From contig CALCYI010000009.1 of NCBI GenBank assembly GCA_937907605.1, positions 1-64,000 on the forward strand: a stretch of 64,000 nt of DNA, read 5' to 3'. The position numbers and the translations under genes were made by a program. The notes beneath the pieces were generated by a model, which searched no databases, was not told the DNA's origin, and saw only the letters and a list, made by a program, of their open reading frames with translations. How positions within the stretch are numbered: the first letter of the stretch is position 1; every line of letters begins with the position of its first letter. The stretch comes from an uncultured Clostridia bacterium. Its GTDB lineage: Bacteria; Bacillota; Clostridia; Oscillospirales; Acutalibacteraceae. Below are positions 16,843 to 25,734 of the stretch, piece by piece.

Positions 16843-18351
16843 ATGGATTTAAGTAAGATAAAACGCAGAAAACGAACTAATATTTTCAAAACGTATTTTA
16901 TTGTGTTCGTTTCGATTTTTGTAATCAGCTTTGTCGCTCTCGGCACAACGCTGATTCTGCTTGTAAACACGTATTCGATTAATGAAAAAACCGAACTTCT
17001 TAAGGAAAACTCATCGGAGATTGCGAGCTCAATTTCCGATTTGTTTATCGTTAACGATATGAATCCCTCCTATTCGTACCAGAAGGAGATGATATGCGAG
17101 CAGCTTGCCACTATTTCAAGCTGTATTGACGCTGACGTGTTCGTGTGCAGCGTTGACGGTAACGTGATTTTCTGTAAGGAGCAGGTAGGCGTTACCGCTC
17201 ATGATTCACAGTCTATGGTGTGCGCGGAGCATACGAACTTCAAGGTTGACGATTCGCTCCTTCAGAGCGTATTTGAAAACGGGAGCGCGACCACAAGGGC
17301 GGACATAAAGGGCATAAGCTGTTACGTTGTAGGTACCGCGATTATCGCTCCGAATTACGTATACGAGCAGTCCGATTATTCGAACAGGATTATCGGGCTT
17401 GTAGTTGCGACGGTTAAAGAGGGAACCACCGAGCTTGTAATGAATATTCTTAAGGCGTTTCTTATTATTTCAATCGTTGTGCTCGGCGCGGCGTTCTTCC
17501 TTATCTGGATAATCACAAGGCGTATGGTAACGCCGTTGCAGCAGATGAGCGACGCCGCAAAGCGCTTTGCCGTAGGCGATTTCTCATACAGGGTAAACGT
17601 TAAGAGTAACGACGAGCTTGAGGATTTGGGCAACGCCTTTAACGATATGGCGGACGCGCTTGACAAGCTTGAGGGCTCAAGGCGCTCCTTCGTAGCCAAC
17701 GTTTCGCACGAGCTTAAAACCCCGATGACCTCTATTGCGGGCTTTATCGACGGAATTCTTGACGGTACGATACCTAAGGAAAAGCAGGACTATTACCTTA
17801 AAATCGTGTCCGATGAAATTCGACGTCTTTCACGCCTCGTTGTTGCTATGCTTAATATGAGCAAGATGGAGTCGGGCGATATGGAGATTAAGCAGAAGCG
17901 CTATAATATCTCCGACCAGATTATTCATATTCTCCTTACCTTTGAGCAGGAAATAGAGAAAAAGAATATCGACATCCGAGGGCTCGACTCAATGAAGCCG
18001 CACCACGTATACGCCGATACCGATATGATTTATCAGGTTGTGTATAACCTCCTTGACAACGCAGTTAAGTTCACTAATGAGAACGGCTTTATCAGCGTTT
18101 CCGTTAAGGATATAGGCAGCAAGATTGAGGTAAGAATCAAAAATAGCGGCAGCGGAATAAAGCAGGACGAAATCACGAGGATTTTCGAGCGCTTCTATAA
18201 GGTTGACAAGTCGAGAAGCCTTGATGCAAAGGGCGCAGGGCTCGGACTGTATATAGTAAAAATGATGGTGGAAATGAACGGCGGACGGATTTATGCAAAG
18301 TCCGACAGCGTCAGCGAAGCCGAGTTCATTTTCACACTTCCCAAGGAATAA
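16843..18351 (+). CDS. Sensor histidine kinase
   Basis: A 502-aa membrane kinase partnering the regulator just upstream. Span one is at about residues 17-40, an extracytoplasmic sensor region runs to about 200 and contains several cysteines, and span two is at about 203-226. Then come HAMP, the phospho-accepting His289 (VSHELKTPMTS), an N-box (NLLDNAVKFT) and the ATP-lid glycine motif GAGLGLYIVK. The architecture is WalK/PhoR-like. The signal is unknown; linkage to HtrA suggests misfolded envelope protein or wall damage. Confidence 0.92.
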   Translation: MDLSKIKRRKRTNIFKTYFIVFVSIFVISFVALGTTLILLVNTYSINEKTELLKENSSEIASSISDLFIVNDMNPSYSYQKEMICEQLATISSCIDADVFVCSVDGNVIFCKEQVGVTAHDSQSMVCAEHTNFKVDDSLLQSVFENGSATTRADIKGISCYVVGTAIIAPNYVYEQSDYSNRIIGLVVATVKEGTTELVMNILKAFLIISIVVLGAAFFLIWIITRRMVTPLQQMSDAAKRFAVGDFSYRVNVKSNDELEDLGNAFNDMADALDKLEGSRRSFVANVSHELKTPMTSIAGFIDGILDGTIPKEKQDYYLKIVSDEIRRLSRLVVAMLNMSKMESGDMEIKQKRYNISDQIIHILLTFEQEIEKKNIDIRGLDSMKPHHVYADTDMIYQVVYNLLDNAVKFTNENGFISVSVKDIGSKIEVRIKNSGSGIKQDEITRIFERFYKVDKSRSLDAKGAGLGLYIVKMMVEMNGGRIYAKSDSVSEAEFIFTLPKE

Positions 18352-18408
18352 TTTAATTCTCGTTTAATCTTTCCGTCATATAACAATGGTCAGAAAGGAT
18401 GATGAACC

Positions 18409-20073
18409 ATGGATGATATTTTAAAGGAATTCTTCGGAGACGAAGATAATAAAGAAATTGAAGTAAATGCAAGCGAGGTTGAGGAAACTCCTCAGCCCGA
18501 GCCCGAGCAGAAGCCTTTATATGAGGACGTTTACTCCTCGATTGTAAAAGAGCAGTCACAGCCGGAGCCGGCTCAGTATGAACAGCCTCAGTATGAGCCT
18601 CCCCGTCAGGAGTTCACACCTCCCGAGCCGACTGCGTTTAATCAGCCCTATACGGCTCCCTATACTGCGGAAAATTCGGGCAGTAACAAGGCTACCTTCT
18701 ATCAGCCGCCCGTTACTAATAACGCGTACAACGCGCCGCCCGTATTTAACGCGCAGAATCCCTATGCCCAGAATCAGCCCGGCGTTTCACCCGAGCTTCA
18801 GCCAAAAAAGAAAAAGAGCAAGGCTCCGTGGATTATCGCGCTGATTATTATACTTTGTATCTGCGTTGCGGGCGCGGGAATTAAATCCGCCGTTGATAAT
18901 TATAAGGCTAACCCGAGCTCAAGCAGCGAGGATTCCTCCTCTTCAAATCCGCTTGAGGATTTCCTTAAGGAAAATGATGAAAGTAATAATACTAACGCTT
19001 CCAACGACGCACAGGCAAGCGTAAAGAGCAGCGACGAGGCGGCGAAGAAGGACTCTAAGGGCAATTTTACGGTCGCGGGCGTTGCTGCTGAGAATAAGGA
19101 ATCCTGCGTTGGTATTACGGTATATACCCAGCAGCAGAGCTATGATTACTTTAATTATTACGGCTCCAATCAGCAAAACGGCGGTGAGGTTGCCTCGGGC
19201 GAGGGCTCGGGCGTAATTATGAGCGAGTCGAACGGCAAGACGTATATTATGACCTGCGCTCACGTAATCGAGGGCGGTTCCTCCTTCACAGTAACTCTTG
19301 ACAACGACAAGACCTACGACGCAAAGCTCGTCGGCGCAGACAGCCAGACCGATATCGGCGTGCTCGTAATCGAGGCTAAGGGGCTTAAGATTGCCGAATT
19401 CGGCGACAGTGATGATATCGAGGTTGGCGAGGACTGCGTTGCAATCGGCTGCCCGGGCGGACTTCAGTTCAAAAACAGCGTAACCAAGGGTATCGTATCC
19501 GCACTTGACGTTCCCGTTTCCTCGTCAATCGGCTACGATAACGAGTGTATCCAGGTTGACGCAGCGATTAACCCCGGTAATTCGGGCGGCGCGCTCTTTA
19601 ATATGCAGGGACAGGTAATCGGCATTAACTCCTCAAAAATTGCCTCCACCGATTATGAGGGTATGGGCTTTGCCGTACCGAGCAATACCGCGGTAGCAAC
19701 TGCAAACGCGCTGATTAAAGACGGCTATGTAAAGGGAAGAGCCAAGCTCGGTATTTCCTACAACACCTTAAGCAGCTATTCAAGCCAGCGCTCAATCCTC
19801 AGCGCGCTTGAGGAAAAGGGCTTCAAGGACGCACAGGGCACTATGGTAATCCGCGAAATCAGCTCGGACTCCGACCTTAACGGCAAGGTACAGGAATACG
19901 ATATGATAGTTGCAGTAAACGGCGAGACGATGACGAGCGTTGACGTACTCACCTCAGTACTTGCAAAGAGCGAGCCCGGCGATACCGTAAAGCTCACGAT
20001 TGCGAGAATTAATAATAACAATCAGATTAATACCTTTGAGGTTAAATGTACGCTGATTGAATCCAAGGAATAA
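18409..20073 (+). CDS. htrA: Membrane-anchored HtrA/DegP-type serine protease with PDZ domain
   Basis: A 554-aa trypsin-like quality-control protease. The cytoplasmic N-terminal tail of about 135 residues is rich in Pro, Gln and Glu. One membrane span (PWIIALIIILCICVAGAG) at about 142-160 places the protease outside. The catalytic triad is His285 (CAHVIEG), Asp315 (TDIGVLV) and Ser392 (NPGNSGGALFN). A single PDZ domain occupies about 450-548. A Ser/Asn-rich linker follows the membrane span. It is third in the operon with the two-component pair, a recurrent arrangement in Clostridia. Confidence 0.93.
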   Translation: MDDILKEFFGDEDNKEIEVNASEVEETPQPEPEQKPLYEDVYSSIVKEQSQPEPAQYEQPQYEPPRQEFTPPEPTAFNQPYTAPYTAENSGSNKATFYQPPVTNNAYNAPPVFNAQNPYAQNQPGVSPELQPKKKKSKAPWIIALIIILCICVAGAGIKSAVDNYKANPSSSSEDSSSSNPLEDFLKENDESNNTNASNDAQASVKSSDEAAKKDSKGNFTVAGVAAENKESCVGITVYTQQQSYDYFNYYGSNQQNGGEVASGEGSGVIMSESNGKTYIMTCAHVIEGGSSFTVTLDNDKTYDAKLVGADSQTDIGVLVIEAKGLKIAEFGDSDDIEVGEDCVAIGCPGGLQFKNSVTKGIVSALDVPVSSSIGYDNECIQVDAAINPGNSGGALFNMQGQVIGINSSKIASTDYEGMGFAVPSNTAVATANALIKDGYVKGRAKLGISYNTLSSYSSQRSILSALEEKGFKDAQGTMVIREISSDSDLNGKVQEYDMIVAVNGETMTSVDVLTSVLAKSEPGDTVKLTIARINNNNQINTFEVKCTLIESKE

Positions 20074-20079
20074 TTTTCC

Positions 20080-20107
20080 TTGACAAATAAAAAAATAGGG
20101 ATATAAT
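20080..20107 (+). promoter_or_regulatory. Consensus sigma-A promoter of htpG
   Basis: TTGACA (20080-20085), 16-bp spacer, TATAAT (20102-20107). Both boxes match the vegetative consensus exactly, and the CIRCE operator begins 5 bp downstream, covering the expected transcription start. Confidence 0.88.
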
Positions 20108-20111
20108 ATAG

Positions 20112-20138
20112 TTAGCACTCGATGACAATGAGTGCTAA
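20112..20138 (+). promoter_or_regulatory. CIRCE operator (HrcA-binding site)
   Basis: TTAGCACTC-N9-GAGTGCTAA, a perfect match to the CIRCE consensus. HrcA repressor binding here would block the htpG promoter and release it on heat or misfolding stress. hrcA itself is not in the window. Confidence 0.95.
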
Positions 20139-20164
20139 CTTTATTATTTTCAGAGGTGATACAT

Positions 20165-22036
20165 ATGAGAAAAAAGCAGTTTAAGGCAGAGAGTAAAAAG
20201 CTGCTTGATATGATGATTAACTCTATTTATACGCATAAGGAAATCTTCCTGCGCGAGCTTATTTCCAACGCGAGCGACGCTACCGATAAGCTCTATTTTA
20301 AGTCGCTTACCGACGGCTCGATTGACGCTTCGGAGCTGAAAATCCGCATTGAGCTTGACAAGGACGCAAGAATTATCAGAATTATTGACAGCGGTATCGG
20401 CATGACCGCCGAGGAGCTTGAAAGCAATCTCGGTACTATCGCAAGGTCGGATTCCCTCAGCTTCAAGAAGGAAAATGAAAATGACGAAAACCTTGAAAAT
20501 ATCGAGGTTATAGGCCAGTTCGGCGTAGGCTTTTATTCCTCGTTCATGGTGTCTGACAGGGTTGAGGTCGTTTCTAAAGCGCTCGGCGCGGATACCGCTA
20601 ATAAGTGGACGAGCGAGGGCGTTGACGGCTATACTGTGGAGCCCTGTGAAAAGGTGGAGCGCGGAACGGTCGTAACCCTTCATATAAAGGAGGATAACGA
20701 AAACGAGGACTATTCGAAGTACCTTGAGCAGTACGAAATTCAGTCGCTCGTTAAGAAGTATTCCGACTATATCCGCTATCCTATCGTGATGGACGTTACG
20801 ACGACAATGCCCAACCCCGAAAATGAGGGCGAAACCGTAACCGAAACCCACGAGGAAACGCTTAATTCCCGCCTTCCGCTCTGGCGTAAGAACAGAAATG
20901 AAATAAAGGAAGAGGAGTATAACGAATTTTATAAGCAGAAGTTCTACGATTACTCCGACCCGCTGCTTGTAATCCATTCAAAGACCGAGGGACAGGCAAC
21001 CTTTGATGCGCTTATGTTCGTGCCCGAAAACGCACCCTTTGACTTTTACTCAAAGGACTTTGAAAAGGGGCTTCAGCTCTATTCAAACGGCGTTCTTATT
21101 ATGGACAAATGCGCCGATTTACTCCCCGATTATTTCAGCTTCGTAAGGGGACTTGTCGACAGCGCGGACTTAAGCCTTAATATCTCCCGTGAAATGCTCC
21201 AGCACGACCGCCAGCTTCGCATTATCGCAAAGGCGATTGATAAGAAAATAAAGTCGGAGCTTGCTAAAATGCTGAAAAACGACAGGGAAAAGTATGAAAA
21301 ATTCTTTAAGGTTTTCGGCAATCAGCTAAAGTGGGGCGTTTATTCAGACTACGGCGCTAACAAGGACGGGCTTAAGGATTTACTGCTCTTTAAATCCTCA
21401 AACGGCGGCTATGTAACGCTTAAGGAATACAGGGACAGAATGGCGGACTCGCAGGATACAATTTACTACGCCTGCGGCGATAGCGAGGAAAAAATCGCCC
21501 TGCTTCCTCAGTGCGAGGCGGTTAAGGAGCGCGGACTCGAGACGCTTTACTTCACCGACGATGTCGACGAATTTGCAATTCAGATGCTGATTGAATACGA
21601 CGGCAAGCACTTTTCGAATATCCTTAAGGACGAGTTTGACCTTTCAACCGATACCGAAAAGGAGGAGCTTAACAAGAAAAACGAAGCTTCAAAGGAGCTC
21701 CTTGATAAGATGAAGGAAATCCTCGGCGATAAGGTTACCGCCGTTAAGCTTACGAATAAGCTCGGCTCCCACGCCGTAAGCCTTGCGGCAGAGGGCTTTA
21801 TGAGCGTTGAGATGGCTAAGGTGCTCTCTCAGATGCCGGGCGCAGATAATGAGATTAAGGCTCAGCTCGTGCTTGAAATTAACAGCGAGCACGCTGTTCT
21901 TGATAAGCTTAAAGGCGCGGATGACGAAACGCTTAAGAAGTATACTAATATTATTTATAACCAGGCAAGGCTCATCGCAGGACTCAGCGTTGAAAACCCG
22001 ACTCAGCTTGCGGATATGATTTGCGAAATGATGTAA
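20165..22036 (+). CDS. htpG: Molecular chaperone HtpG (Hsp90)
   Basis: A 623-aa bacterial Hsp90. The N-terminal GHKL ATPase motifs are ELISNASDATDKL near residue 30, DSGIGM near 78 and GQFGVGFYSSFM near 118. The middle domain carries the conserved NISREMLQ segment near 340, and the C-terminal dimerisation domain is complete. The ATG at 20165 is preceded by AGAGGTG; an in-frame codon at 20132 lies inside the CIRCE operator and is rejected. Length is normal for the family. Transcription is monocistronic between its own promoter and terminator. Confidence 0.96.
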   Translation: MRKKQFKAESKKLLDMMINSIYTHKEIFLRELISNASDATDKLYFKSLTDGSIDASELKIRIELDKDARIIRIIDSGIGMTAEELESNLGTIARSDSLSFKKENENDENLENIEVIGQFGVGFYSSFMVSDRVEVVSKALGADTANKWTSEGVDGYTVEPCEKVERGTVVTLHIKEDNENEDYSKYLEQYEIQSLVKKYSDYIRYPIVMDVTTTMPNPENEGETVTETHEETLNSRLPLWRKNRNEIKEEEYNEFYKQKFYDYSDPLLVIHSKTEGQATFDALMFVPENAPFDFYSKDFEKGLQLYSNGVLIMDKCADLLPDYFSFVRGLVDSADLSLNISREMLQHDRQLRIIAKAIDKKIKSELAKMLKNDREKYEKFFKVFGNQLKWGVYSDYGANKDGLKDLLLFKSSNGGYVTLKEYRDRMADSQDTIYYACGDSEEKIALLPQCEAVKERGLETLYFTDDVDEFAIQMLIEYDGKHFSNILKDEFDLSTDTEKEELNKKNEASKELLDKMKEILGDKVTAVKLTNKLGSHAVSLAAEGFMSVEMAKVLSQMPGADNEIKAQLVLEINSEHAVLDKLKGADDETLKKYTNIIYNQARLIAGLSVENPTQLADMICEMM

Positions 22037-22093
22037 TTACTAATTTGGAGTCAGAAGCTCGGTGAATTTTTTTCGTTTCGTATATACTCGGCA

Positions 22094-22122
22094 CCTCCCT
22101 TTTCACAAGGGAGGCTTTTTTA
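22094..22122 (+). terminator. Intrinsic terminator of htpG
   Basis: Stem CCTCCCTT / AAGGGAGG with a short loop, followed by CTTTTTT, 58 bp after the htpG stop. Confidence 0.85.
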
Positions 22123-22155
22123 TTAACAAATTTTTAACATTTTTATTGACATATA

Positions 22156-22184
22156 TTGACATATGTTGAATAAAATGTTATATT
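22156..22184 (+). promoter_or_regulatory. Sigma-A promoter of candidate RNA A
   Basis: TTGACA (22156-22161), exactly 17 bp, TATATT (22179-22184). A second TTGACA lies 10 bp upstream. The expected start at about 22191 falls on the first bases of the structured element. Confidence 0.75.
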
Positions 22185-22189
22185 GTAAG

Positions 22190-22412
22190 TTGCCAAATAA
22201 TAATTAAAATTAAATTATGATTTTAAGACAGTTTTGTATAATACTGCGCTTAATAGTAACACTATCTTTGTATTTACGGATAAAAACGTAATGCTCTGAA
22301 TATGACAAAGATAGTGTTTCTATAGCGTAGTCTTATAATCATATTTTAATTATTGTTTGGCGACAGTTGAGCAAGCGTTTTTTGGCGTACAGCTTAGCTG
22401 TGCGCCTTTTTT
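22190..22412 (+). ncRNA. Candidate structured non-coding RNA A (rod-shaped, 6S-like architecture)
   Basis: About 220 nt with its own promoter and terminator and no open reading frame. The 5' end UUGCCAAAU pairs with GUUUGGCGA at 22355-22363 and the helix continues for about 22 bp. A second helix, AUGAUUUUAAGAC with GUCUUAUAAUCAU, and a one-sided internal bulge containing UUUUGUAUAAU follow. The apical stem is AACACUAUCUUUGU / ACAAAGAUAGUGUU. It ends in GCGTTTTTT, then hairpin GGCGTACAGCT / AGCTGTGCGCC and T6. The same terminal signature recurs on the minus strand at 60878-61037. A long closing stem with an open bubble resembles 6S RNA; a MITE-like hairpin is the alternative. Confidence 0.6.
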
Positions 22413-22424
22413 ATTACCCCACCC

Positions 22425-22540
22425 CGTAGGGGCGAGCATCGCTCGCCCGCAAATCGCGGAATCCGCCCCCGTAGGGGCGAGCACTGCTCGCCCGCAAATC
22501 GCGGGAAACGCACCCGTAGGGGCGAGCATTGCTCGCCCGC
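22425..22540. repeat. Three tandem palindromic repeats with exact 45-bp period
   Basis: Units begin at 22425, 22470 and 22515. Each has a GTAGGGGCGAGCA core that can pair with its own TGCTCGCCC half, with spacers of 19 bp. A fourth, inverted copy is at 22648-22670. The repeats are in frame with a spurious reading frame but carry no ribosome site. They look like REP-type extragenic palindromes. Confidence 0.8.
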
Positions 22541-22800
22541 TAAATTAACAATTAACAATTGTGGACGGGACACCCGCAACCAAATATAAAAATTGCCGTG
22601 CGCAGCACCCGAAATTGTACATTGTACATTGTGCATTGTAAATTGCTGGCGAGCAATGCTCGCCCCTACGAATTGCGGACGGTCTTTGACGTACCTATAT
22701 TAATTGCTGTCTGCAAGACCCGCCTGTTGACGTTAAGTCAACGCTTCGTCGCGACAGTATGGAGCACTTCGTACTTTCGTGCTTTCGTTAATCCTCAATA
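22541..22800. repeat. Mosaic of dispersed intergenic repeats
   Basis: This gap holds AATTAACAATT-type arms, a GC-rich palindromic core (ACGGGACACCCG), a TGCCGTGCGCAGCACCC block and CATTGTGCATTG repeats; the same order recurs at 45435-45555. The stretch around 22715-22790 (GTCTGCAAGACCC, GTTGAC-N5-GTCAAC, CGCTTCGT) recurs inverted at about 29515-29585. No gene is visible until the signal peptide start at 22829. Confidence 0.7.
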
Positions 22801-22828
22801 GTAAATAATTTCCGAAAGGAGCAAAAAT

Positions 22829-25096
22829 ATGAAAAAATTTATTTCCCTTCTGCTCTCCCTGTCACTCCTGCTTAGTACCTTCGTCGGCACGGGGCTTCCC
22901 GCCCTTGCGGACGGCGAGCAGGCTTACGCCGTATGGGATGAAAATGACAGCACGATGACCTTCTACTATGACGGTAATTTTTCGGACTACGACTCCGACC
23001 ATGCCTGGCTGCTTAGTAGCAGTAGCTATCATGCCTCGGGTTCTCCTACATACCCCGCGGGGAACGGCGATACCTGGGCTCCTACCTATACGGTCCGCAC
23101 GAGCATAACGAAGGCAGTTTTTGACTCCTCGTTTGACTCCTACCGTCCGACCTCTACGGCGTACTGGTTCTATTACTATGACCATATGACAGAAATTGAG
23201 GATATTCAGTATCTTCATACGGATAACGTAACGTATATGAGCTATATGTTCGGCGGTTGCAGTAGCTTACCCTCCCTTGACGTAACGCATTTTAATACCT
23301 CAAGCGTAACGAGTATGGATGGTATGTTCGCTCGCTGCGGCAGCTTAACCTCTCTTGACGTAGCAAATTTTAATACCTCAAGCGTAACGAGTATGGACTC
23401 TATGTTCTCCCTTTGCAGCGGCTTAACCTCGCTTGATTTAAGCAGCTTTGATACCTCAAGCGTAACGGATATGAGCAATATGTTCTCCTATTGCAGTAGC
23501 TTAACCTCGCTTGACGTAACGGGCTTTGATACCTCAAGCGTAACGGATATGAGCTGGATGTTCTCCGGCTGCAGCAGCTTAACCTCGCTTGATTTAAGCA
23601 GCTTTAATACCTCACGCGTAACGAATATGGTCTCTATGTTCCAAAACTGCAGCAGCTTACCCACGCTTGATGTAACGGGCTTTAATACCTCAAGCGTAAC
23701 GAATATGAGCTATATGTTCTCCGGCTGCAGAAGCTTACCCACGCTTGACGTAACGCATTTTAATACCTCACGCGTAACGGATATGACCTATATGTTCTCC
23801 GGCTGCAGCAGCTTACCCTCGCTTGACGTAACGAATTTTGATACCTCAAGCGTAACGAATATGGCTGGTATTTTCTCCGGCTGCAGCAGCTTACCCTCGC
23901 TTGATTTAAGCAGCTTTAATACCTCAAGCGTAACGAATATGAAGGAAATGTTCTACGGCTGTACAAACCTTGACCGTATCTGGGTATCGGACCTTGACGT
24001 TGACTGGAATACCGTTACTGTAACGAACAGTACAAATATGTTCACCAACTGCACCAGCCTTGTTGGTAATTATAGCGATAAAGAGTATAATGCCTCCGAC
24101 GTTGACGTTAACTGGGCGAACGTACGCACGGGCTATTTCTCCGTTGATTATGAGCTCAATAACGGCGTTAACCTTGAAATCGGCGAAACTGTTTATACCC
24201 ATTTCTATATCGACTATGAGACATATTCTGATTTCTTGGGCGCAGACCACCTTACCTATACCTATAATGGTATCTTTGAGGATGAGCAGTACGCCACCGC
24301 TACCGAAACAGTTGCTTTTTCCTCTATAACTAATGACCAGCTCCTACACGACGAGAGCTCGGCGTTTGACGGCGATTATATCATTACTGTTCGCCAGGCT
24401 CCCGCCCAGATAGCCGAGCCGACCGTTATAACTATCTATAACGCTGAAAATGTGGTTATTGATACTCTTACCTATTCGGGCAAGAGCTACTGCGATTACG
24501 TTATAGCGGGCGAGGACGACCGCTATATTCCGAGCGACGAACAGGCTGCGTCAAGGCTGACGAGGCTCTGCAAGTCCGTAGTACAGTATGCAAAAAGCGC
24601 ACAGGCGCTTTTCCCGCAGTATATGGCGCTCGAAACCTCGGTAGCTATTACCAACGATTATTCCGACGACCTCGGCTTCTCCTCTATTACTACTGACGGT
24701 ATCCCCGCTTTAGTTAGGACTAATAGCGACTCGGTTACCTTCAACGCCGCTTCATTCTTCTTCTCTAATGAATCGGGTATGAACTTCTATTACGCCCTTA
24801 ATACCGAGGACGAATTAGCGGCTCCGGCTGTTGAATACCCTGGCTGGAATAACGCGCTTACCGCGCAACCTGCGCCGGTATTGACCAGCAAGAACGGCAT
24901 GAAATGTATTAACTTCTCTCAGATTCATCCGATAAATTATGATAAGCAAATCAAGGTAACCTATGGCGGCGCGGTAATGCAGTACAGCGTATTCAACTAT
25001 GCAAAGCAGCTTATTTCCACGGGCAACGCAGCCTACGTTGCCGCGGGTAAGTCAATTATCGCATATCAGCAGGCAACTGCCTCGTACGTAGGATAA
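22829..25096 (+). CDS. BspA-like DUF285 repeat surface protein
   Basis: A 755-aa secreted protein. A signal peptide covers residues 1-28 (ends LPALADG). About nine to ten tandem 26-residue repeats at about 145-395 follow the DUF285 pattern SLxSLDVTxFNTSSVTxMxxMFxxCS, a BspA-like leucine-rich fold. The DNA repeat is 78 bp and highly similar between units, so copy number may change by recombination. The C-terminal 350 residues are a non-repeat region without a recognised domain. No LPXTG or other sorting signal is seen, so it may be released or held non-covalently. It starts behind AAAGGAG and heads a three-gene group. Confidence 0.85.
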   Translation: MKKFISLLLSLSLLLSTFVGTGLPALADGEQAYAVWDENDSTMTFYYDGNFSDYDSDHAWLLSSSSYHASGSPTYPAGNGDTWAPTYTVRTSITKAVFDSSFDSYRPTSTAYWFYYYDHMTEIEDIQYLHTDNVTYMSYMFGGCSSLPSLDVTHFNTSSVTSMDGMFARCGSLTSLDVANFNTSSVTSMDSMFSLCSGLTSLDLSSFDTSSVTDMSNMFSYCSSLTSLDVTGFDTSSVTDMSWMFSGCSSLTSLDLSSFNTSRVTNMVSMFQNCSSLPTLDVTGFNTSSVTNMSYMFSGCRSLPTLDVTHFNTSRVTDMTYMFSGCSSLPSLDVTNFDTSSVTNMAGIFSGCSSLPSLDLSSFNTSSVTNMKEMFYGCTNLDRIWVSDLDVDWNTVTVTNSTNMFTNCTSLVGNYSDKEYNASDVDVNWANVRTGYFSVDYELNNGVNLEIGETVYTHFYIDYETYSDFLGADHLTYTYNGIFEDEQYATATETVAFSSITNDQLLHDESSAFDGDYIITVRQAPAQIAEPTVITIYNAENVVIDTLTYSGKSYCDYVIAGEDDRYIPSDEQAASRLTRLCKSVVQYAKSAQALFPQYMALETSVAITNDYSDDLGFSSITTDGIPALVRTNSDSVTFNAASFFFSNESGMNFYYALNTEDELAAPAVEYPGWNNALTAQPAPVLTSKNGMKCINFSQIHPINYDKQIKVTYGGAVMQYSVFNYAKQLISTGNAAYVAAGKSIIAYQQATASYVG

Positions 25097-25111
25097 AAGG
25101 AGGGGATAGCG

Positions 25112-25249
25112 ATGAGTAAAAAGGCATATTCAACACCAACGGCTGAAATAGAGCTTTTCAAGCTTCATACGACTATTCACACCTCAAACTGGGAAGGACC
25201 GATATTCGGCCTTGACAGCGAAGAAGCGGAGGACCTGACTGAATATTAA
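25112..25249 (+). CDS. 45-aa peptide of unknown function
   Basis: The reading frame starts MSKKAYSTPTAEIE and ends EEAEDLTEY. AAAAGGAGGGG sits 9 bp upstream of the ATG, one of the strongest ribosome sites in the window. It lies between the BspA-like gene and the lipoprotein gene with gaps of 15 and 10 bp. The layout (basic start, Y-x-x-P-x-x-E-I-E-x-F, Thr/Ser/Trp centre, acidic tail) resembles short peptides often seen in gut Clostridia. A ribosomal-peptide precursor is possible, but no modification enzyme is adjacent. Function unknown. Confidence 0.6.
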   Translation: MSKKAYSTPTAEIELFKLHTTIHTSNWEGPIFGLDSEEAEDLTEY

Positions 25250-25259
25250 GGAGATTTTA

Positions 25260-25730
25260 ATGAAAAAGCTTATTATTCCTCTGATAATTATATGTATGCT
25301 CGTTGCGGTATTCACCGCCTGTGTGCATAATGAGGACGAAGTCTTCGACGGCGAAACGAACGTGATAACCGAAGAGGACGGCGAAGTGATAGTAAATTTT
25401 ATCGACGAAGAAGGGGCGGAGTCCTCCGATATTGCTATTAAATCGGACGGTACTGCCTCGGGGAGCGAACAGCGTACTGACTCCGCAAGCGGAGCTGTTA
25501 TCTCCCGTGACAGTAGCTCACAAAAAAGCAGCTCCGCTTCCTCTTCGGAAAATACCGCAACCTCGGCAACCACCGCAAAAAAAGCGCCGGAAGCCGAAAC
25601 CGCAACTACCGCTCCAACAACTAAAAAGGCTACAACAACTAAAAAGGCTACAACGACTAAAAAAGATACCACAACAACTACTACTACAACTACAAATCCC
25701 TTTACAACCCCGATTATCCCGATAGGCTAA
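25260..25730 (+). CDS. Putative lipoprotein with Ser/Thr-rich stalk
   Basis: A 156-aa protein. Residues 1-20 form a hydrophobic signal followed by a lipobox-like VFTAC with the lipidation cysteine at 21. An acidic segment follows (about 24-65), then a low-complexity Ser/Thr/Ala region and repeated TTTKKA units toward the end, as in extended wall-spanning stalks. No folded domain is recognised. Ribosome site AAGGAG is 7 bp from the ATG. Position suggests a surface partner of the BspA-like protein. Confidence 0.65.
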   Translation: MKKLIIPLIIICMLVAVFTACVHNEDEVFDGETNVITEEDGEVIVNFIDEEGAESSDIAIKSDGTASGSEQRTDSASGAVISRDSSSQKSSSASSSENTATSATTAKKAPEAETATTAPTTKKATTTKKATTTKKDTTTTTTTTTNPFTTPIIPIG

Positions 25731-25734
25731 ACCG

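Noticed and set aside
20150..20977. 275-aa open frame antisense to htpG
   Set aside because: Its composition mirrors the htpG codons, no ribosome site or family match is visible, and htpG is unmistakable on the other strand.
22357..22548. 63-aa frame with VGASIARP repeats
   Set aside because: It is produced by the 45-bp palindromic repeats and the RNA A terminator. There is no ribosome site.
23232..23990. Regular 78-bp repeats considered as a CRISPR or tandem satellite
   Set aside because: They encode the DUF285 protein repeats in frame, with no spacers.
25184..25672. 162-aa antisense frame with Val/Phe repeats
   Set aside because: Antisense of the Thr/Lys low-complexity lipoprotein stalk; no start signal.
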